Assembly (NCBI RefSeq): GCF_028389875.1
Contig: NC_084663.1
Location: 92,943,765 to 93,007,764 of the forward strand
Source: Rhea pennata
Taxonomy: Eukaryota; Chordata; Aves; Rheiformes; Rheidae
Direction of reading: 5' to 3'
Length of the DNA: 64,000 bases
Part shown: piece after piece, positions 57,793-64,000 of the stretch
Layout: each line of letters begins with the position of its first letter
Numbering within the stretch: the stretch's first letter is position 1
Program-made: the position numbers and the translations under genes
The notes under the pieces: model-generated
What the model saw: the letters and a program-made list of their open reading frames with translations, nothing else
Told to the model about the DNA's origin: nothing
Database searches by the model: none

Positions 57793-60700
57793 TATTGTCC
57801 CCAGGCAAGATTTTCACTGCACAAACATCCTGGTAGAGGAAGAAAATTCTAAGAAAACTTAAGAGTGCTTCGCCAAAAGCAATACAAGAAAACATTCATA
57901 ATCACACATATTTCCTGCCTTCACGAGGCAATGTACGTATAGAAGAAAGTCATCAAGCACATGGTTAAGACACTAGGCAGTGAGGCTGTACCCATTTTTA
58001 TCTCTAGACAAAATTTTACAGCAAATGGTTTAAGACACTTGAAAGCAACCTACTTTGAAGAAAAAAGCACCATCATAGCATGAAGGCTGAAATGTGATTA
58101 GGAGTCAGCGCTGACTCAGACTCATCAGTGACTTCTGTTATTTGAGAACAAGTGGAGAAAGTTTGTGAGGACTGCGACTTGCCTACAGAAATGTATGATT
58201 TAAGATGACACAGTTGAATGCCAAGCTACCATTCATAGGGTGCATTTAACAGTGCACAGTTCTTGGTACTGTCACCAAACAAGAGGATGCTGGTATTCGT
58301 ACACAGAGTATTTAACACTGCAGGAGCAGCGACACCAGAACCTTGGTCCTTTAGGAGTTGCCTTGCTCTAAAGAAGTCCATACGATTTGTAGTAAACAGC
58401 AAATCCCTTTCAACAGATCATACTTAAAGTAGGATGAACTCACTTCCAAGTCTGTGTGGAGAAACACCAAGGCTAAATATTACTGAAGTCCTCCCCTGCT
58501 TCTGCTGAGCTCTAGGTTCTCTTTTCTCATACAGGGAGAACTTTTAAAGGCCCAGAATTATACTAGTTTTTTCATTGTCATACACATGCATGGTGTTTTA
58601 CAGGTAAGACACTAGTCCTTGCCTCAAGGTCACACACCTAATCTTCAGGTCACCTGCCAAAGGCAGCCTGCTCTTTGCGCACTCCCTCATTGATCCAACC
58701 TACCAGGCAGCATGGATCCAAGTAGCTACTAACACAGCACTATAGGAGAAAGGGCCTGAAAACTGACTGACTGACCTGCTGCACTGCACTAGATTTTAAC
58801 ATTTTTCTACCCATGTGGCTACTATCAAGAAAATACTCAGGGAAGAAATTGCTCTTTGGAACACAAGAAATCACAGGAACACCCACCCTCAATATAAATG
58901 AGAAAAAAAAAGTGCTACCCTGCAGGGGCACCAAAGGGCTAATTCTCTGGGCTATTAAAAGGAGAACTCTGAAGTGTGACTCTGAAGCTTGGAACTCTTC
59001 TGTTCTATTAGACAGCAACATACACCACTACACTGGGCTTTTCATCTGCCAAGGCATTCACAAGGTAAATCCTCTCAGGAAGAAACCAGGATGGTAAACA
59101 GAAGTAGTGGCCTTAAAAAGTCAACATTGCTATGCAGGTTATGGGCATGTGAACTCCTCATTTACTGCAGAACCAGCACTGGATCCTCCTCCTACAAAAA
59201 CCCAGCCTTGCAGCCATTTTAATGTTCTGCCTGGCTCCAATTGCCTCTAGATAGAATATAAAAATGAAACTTACTTCAGTACTTTACTCTTGCTATATTA
59301 GAGAGGGCTTTGACCAAAGTATAGGAAGGTTAGATTAGTCCAAGATCCTTGGTTCCTAATTTGTACTCGAAGTCCAAGCTGCCTATGGGAATACCACTGT
59401 TAGTCTTGCTGCAAGCAGTTCAAATGAAATCTCCCATGGCAGAGCACACTAAAAGGCAAGGGGCAAGCCTCTACTGACCTACAGGCTTCACAGGCATCTC
59501 CAATGAGTGAAACACTTCCAAAGCTTGCTCAGCTCAGAGACAAATGACTAATTTTTGTGCATGTAACTCACAGGGACTGGAAGGGTGGATATCGCCACTT
59601 CAGGGGTTTGTTTAGCCCAGAAGGTCACTATCTTCTCCTTTCCAAGTGCCAGAAGGACACAAGCCTGTGAAGATCAGAAACCTGCCAACCCACAGCATCC
59701 CCATCTCTAAGATTGCCAAGCTCTCAGTTCATCTCAGCAGGTACCACAGAGTACATATGTGCAATGGAAATATTTGCTGACAATACACATGGAGGTGTGG
59801 TCTTTGTGTGATGTTACCCTCCTACGGTCAGGTTTCAGCTTCAAACAGTACAAAAGCCTTGCATCAAAGCATGAGGAATGGTTAGCACAGTCCAACTGAG
59901 TGCCTTTTGCTTCACGCCAGGGCCAGGGAAGCAGTTAAAAGTCTCTTGATTGTGTTTGGTTGAAGACAAGCAAGAATTGTCCCCTTTACCTCCTCACATA
60001 GAATTGTTCACCAGGCAAAAAAAAGGAAGAGAAGAGAAACGACATTGAATAAGACAGTAGCTGTTTCTGCATAGCTGTACTCTAAGTACAGCTGTTCCTC
60101 AATTATCTGCTGGGTTACAGAAATTGCAGGTGCCACTTGAGAAAATCCAAAGTGGGACAAGGTTTTTACCTTAAATTGGAACATGTAATAAGGAGCACAT
60201 GCACCAACTATAGCAGATCTCCAGGGATCTCAAGAGATAGCCCCAGCTCTGCTACCTTTCAGCATCGTGTACTATCCATCTACTCCTCAGGATAACATGC
60301 AGCAGCCCACAGAGAAAAGGATCAGTTGATCTATCCCAACTACCTGCCATCTAAGAGGAGTCAGGGGTAAGTAGGATGTGTGCACATGGCACATGCATCT
60401 AAAGATGATCAGCAGCTAGGACAAGGCCTACTGCTCCTGCATCTTAGGCCTACCCACAACTCTTGTGCCACAGTTCTAAGCTTTTCCATCCAGGCATATG
60501 GTATCACTGCTGGGCCAAAGTACACAAAGGATGTTAAGAGGGGAAAGAAAAACAACCCACCCTCCACCCATTTTGGGTGAGGATTTTGGTGAAATCACCA
60601 AAACCTTGTGATTTCAGCTGAAGCTCAAGTCCAGGCCAGAGGACAGTTACCAGTTGCAGTGGAGTGCACGACAATCCTGCAGGGCACACTTAATACGTTC

Positions 60701-61881
60701 AGTTACCCCCCAAAAGCAGCCAACTCCAATAATTCTTCTCCATTTATCTACTGCAGAGACTGAACTGTTTCTGGACTTCTCAGCTTGAGAAAAAACAATC
60801 TGCAACAGGAGATCAAGGCAACTCACAGTGACTGTGTAAAAGAAAATTGGATCACTATGTTACAGCAACCCAACTGATCAAGGTGCCACCTACCAAAATG
60901 CCTTTAGCAGAAGGTAGTTCCTACAGACTCCCTTTTCATGGGGTGGGGATGGTGGGGGTGGAGTGGAGAAAGGTGGTTTCTGTAAGGCAACAGTAACAGA
61001 CAGAAGTCCATTTTCCCCTCAGAAGCCATTGTTCCACATTACTTCAAAATATACCTCCTTTTTACTTGGCATATTTACCATACTGTCTCATGTTACAATA
61101 CATAAAAGTATAAATATTTTGAGGGAGATGAGCCAAGCCTTCAAACCAGCACAGACTCACCTTGCAGAAAAGAACGATGAGATAGAAGATAGCAGCATCT
61201 TCCCACTCAAAGGGATGGAACAACAACTTTAGGGGTCAAGAGGGGAAGAGGATCTTGCAAAGCCCTACAGAAATGTTGCTCACAAAGGCACTTAATACAA
61301 GCACTAGCATGTAAACACCTGGGTGGAACAGAAGATAGAAAAGAAAAATGCACCAGAGAGGAAAGAGCTGCTCACTGGCTGCCTGGACAGTGCTCTTTCA
61401 GCCAAGGAGCCACAATAATTTATGTCATCTGCATGAAAGTTCATGTCATCTTCGTATTTCTGCAATATTGCATGTAGGTGCAAGCCAGATGTTCCTCAAC
61501 TTCTGCAGAAACTCATGGATATGCTGAAATCCAGTAGCAGATTCCTCTTGATGCCAGAGTTCACACACAAAAACCCAGTTCTCAAAACCTTGTGCCCTTC
61601 TTCATCCTGCTGAGCTGAGCTGCAGTTTCCCATGGTGGAAATAGGCAGGGGGCTCCTTCTCTCCAGGTCTGTGCATATGGCTTACTGCTTTCTGCATCTT
61701 TTTACTGACTGACAGCATGTGAAGTACCATTCTGCCCAGAAAAGCTTCTGATGTTACCAGTGATGGGATGGGCTGCCCATACACTGATCTGGGATGGAAG
61801 GAGGGAGGAGAGAGTCCTAGTGGAAAGAGCCATTCCCCTGCTAAAGAAAGTCAATCAGTATAATTTCCAGAGAAAAGGGTG

Positions 61882-62149
61882 TCACACTATATCTTCAGCA
61901 GAGCGCTGTGGAGGAGGTGACCCCAGGCTCAAGAAATGGCCCCAATTGCATAGGAAGCCCCGGTTATACTGGCCAGTGTCTATCACTAATCCACCCAGGA
62001 GCCTGCGTCCAGTGTTGTCACGCAGAGCCAGACGAGCTTCCCTTTCAGTCACATTGTAGCTGATGTTCAACAGCTGGATAAGAAGGATGTATCCCATGCC
62101 AGCTGTCACAATGGCACAGTACCACACACAGGTGAACGACAGAGCAGAG
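61882..62149 (-). CDS. ZDHHC23: ZDHHC23 last coding exon
   Basis: Acceptor TCTGCTGCCAG; TGA stop at 61884-61882. The fourth helix, [16 protein letters not shown], and the terminal EDIV PDZ ligand. Confidence 0.95.
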
Positions 62150-64000
62150 CTGGCAGCAGAGAAAGAGATGGGAAGGGAGCCATTTAGTTTAGGAGCAGCT
62201 GCTTAACAGTTACTTCCACGGGTAATCACTATCCTTTCAAATCCCTGTTCACATCTGCCAGTGATCACACTGCTTCTTTCATCAGATAATCCTAAAGAGC
62301 TTTCTCAAAATTAAAGCTTCATGGCTTGCTTAATGACTGCTCCTAGCACTAACACAGCCTCTCCTGCACAGTCCTCTCACACTAACTAGCTCTTTTCTCT
62401 TATTGTAGGCTAAGACTCAGTGCTTTACAACAGAAACGTTGTTCACACTTCACAGATAGGGAAAAGGAGTAAAGAGAGAAGTAGAGTAACTTGCTTAAAG
62501 GTACACTGTATAACAGTGGCACAGCCAAGCTCTGAGCTCATCTCCCATGCTTTTCACCACCCTTTGAGCCAGACAGGCATGTTAACACTGTCTGTTCTGA
62601 GTAGATAAACTGACAGAGTGACAAAGTCACCAGATAAACACTGGATGGAAGAAAAGGAGAGACAGCATACTGAACCCAAGTTGACAGTTTATGATCAGCA
62701 ACTGGGGGCAAACATGTAAGGGGTGGATCTATATAGGACACAATAAATAAAAAACTTCAGAGCCCAGCTCCTCCAATAACTTTCTGCAGATAAATACAGT
62801 GCAATCTTTGTGTTTCAAGCTCACCATCTTAGCAAAAGAAATGATGCACCTCTGCCTTTCCAGACCTTTAAAGCAATAATTTTTTCAATTAGGTTAGACA
62901 GGCAACAGCACTGGCCTGGAGCACAGAACAAGACAAAATTAAGGAGCTAAACTGCCCATTCAGGCCCAGGTTTCCGCACCAGCTCTCTCCCAAAGGTCTC
63001 ACCTGTAATCAGAATAGGCCCCGGGGCAGTAGAACAATGCCACAAATGAAGTTCGGCCCCTACAGATGGTGTCCAGGGTCAACATAATCCCATACAGGGA
63101 GGTGAGCATGAAGAGGGAGAGGGCAAGGATGAATGCTTGGTGGTTCTGCTCCCCTACGCAGCTGTTAATCCTCCAAAAAGAAAGAAGAGATTACTTTGCT
63201 TAAAACAGAGGGGAAAAAAAGGGGGGGGGAGAGAAAAAAAGGCTTCTCTCTTCCTCCCCTCCCCAAATAATTAGATTTTCTGATTCTAAGACTTCTCTAT
63301 ATGATGCAGGCTAATATTCAAAGCAAGCTATATAGGCACAAGTCAGCAGAAGAGTAAAATGGTGGTAGTGAGCTTCTGCCCCCAAAACTCTTAAGTAGGA
63401 TGTCCTTAGCTGAGATGCCCACATCCCACTCCTCTTTGGTTCCACGGCTATGTGCACATAGGCAGCTTTGGAATCCCCTCCCCCCAGGAAACAGAAATGT
63501 GCCTTACAAGCTATCAGGTATCAGTCATCCCACTTGCAACGAACAGTAACCTTACCTTTTAAAGGAGTGTCACCAAGCCACAAAAGCAGCCCTATTTGAT
63601 GGAGAGTAGGGAAAAAAAAGCTTAAAAAAAGAGAGAGACACACACAAAATACAGCCTCAGAAGTACAAAACCTACCAGACACAGTGATGGTCCAGTCTTC
63701 TAATACACCTACCACAGAGTCGGCAGTGCCCTGCTCGGGCTGGTCTGACCAGCTGACATTTAGTGCACCAGTCTTTTTTTATTCCTTCTGGCTCCTCAGC
63801 CAACAGTCTTGAATAGCCTTTGGTCTCTCCATTCACAGTACAGCCACTGGTAGCTCCTGATAAAGTAACTCCATGTAGCCCATTAGAGCTCCCTGTAAAT
63901 TTCTTGCTTGGCAAATCCATGACCTGGCATGATGACTTGTTATTGCTTGTTGGTCTGGGAAGGTAGCCAGGGTCTTTCTTGGCTCGAGATAGTGCTGCGA
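61882..64000 (-). CDS. ZDHHC23: Palmitoyltransferase ZDHHC23, last three coding exons (5' part outside the window)
   Basis: DHHC-family S-acyltransferase; multi-pass membrane protein. The mammalian protein (NIDD) binds the PDZ domain of neuronal NO synthase. Minus-strand exons are 64000-63676 (runs off the edge), 63170-63003 and 62149-61882; phases join. Visible in order: the linker [13 protein letters not shown]; the Cys-rich domain with [20 protein letters not shown], then [11 protein letters not shown] and [13 protein letters not shown]; two membrane helices ([19 protein letters not shown] and [20 protein letters not shown]); the TTxE-like NVTERE; and NRGFLCNW. The C-terminus is EDIV, a class PDZ ligand. 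All zinc-binding Cys/His and the catalytic DHHC Cys are present. The N-terminal ankyrin-free region and first two helices are outside the window. Confidence 0.95.
63003..63170 (-). CDS. ZDHHC23: ZDHHC23 penultimate coding exon
   Basis: Acceptor CTTTTTGGAG, donor TACAG|GTGAGA; phase 2 to 2. [15 protein letters not shown] and the third membrane helix, then [19 protein letters not shown]. Confidence 0.95.
63676..64000 (-). CDS. ZDHHC23: ZDHHC23 exon with DHHC motif (5' end beyond window)
   Basis: Open to the window edge; donor GTCTG|GTAGGT. A variable Ser/Gly-rich linker ([20 protein letters not shown]), then the Cys-rich domain ending DHHCVW. Confidence 0.95.

Larger units (their letters stand above)
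57465..61881 (-). other. ZDHHC23: ZDHHC23 3' UTR (inferred)
   Basis: Minus-strand sequence after the ZDHHC23 stop, reaching the AATAAA read at 57488-57483. A UTR of about 4.4 kb is long but unbroken by any other gene signal. It contains a 45-nt T tract in the sense orientation (57790-57746). Confidence 0.5.

Noticed and set aside
57596-57895. Minus-strand frame with a poly-Phe run
   Set aside because: Produced by the A45 homopolymer.

Overview
The window is vertebrate nuclear DNA, almost certainly from a bird. It has short spliced coding exons, a CpG-rich head-to-head promoter, CR1 LINE copies with the octamer-repeat 3' ends usual in birds, and a tRNA-headed SINE that carries a CR1 tail. I cannot name the species. 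Gene order and orientation, DRD3(+) - QTRT2(-) - CCDC191(+) - ZDHHC23(-), match the human 3q13.31 block (as I remember it) read in reverse, so this is an ordinary conserved synteny block and not an accessory or transferred region.

Layout. 1-9.75 kb: DRD3 (dopamine D3 receptor), last five coding exons (TM3 to the stop) plus a 2 kb 3' UTR; the exon for the N-terminus, TM1 and TM2 lies to the left of the window. 9.75-18.3 kb: intergenic, no gene recognised, two same-strand CR1 3' fragments. 18.3-31.13 kb: QTRT2, complete, eight coding exons on the minus strand, 422 codons, convergent with DRD3. 31.13-31.27 kb: bidirectional CpG-island promoter shared by QTRT2 and CCDC191 (142 bp between start codons). 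31.27-54.25 kb: CCDC191, complete, 17 coding exons that join in phase to 926 codons. 54.25-57.46 kb: intergenic. 57.46-64.0 kb: ZDHHC23 on the minus strand, last three coding exons and a 4.4 kb 3' UTR; the 5' part runs off the right edge.

The genes are functionally unrelated: a dopamine GPCR, the accessory subunit of the tRNA queuine transferase, a coiled-coil protein of unknown function and a palmitoyltransferase whose mammalian orthologue binds neuronal NO synthase. Exon boundaries were set by reading both strands for AG/GT sites and requiring that phases join; every listed junction keeps the frame.

I see no evidence for an undescribed system. The observations most worth following are a regular ~30-residue tryptophan repeat in CCDC191 resembling Sfi1/centrin-binding repeats, a tRNA-Ile-headed SINE whose tail matches the CR1 family in the same intron, a possible pair of unannotated CCDC191 exons including a 23-nt microexon, and a CR1 reverse-transcriptase fragment broken by one in-frame stop.
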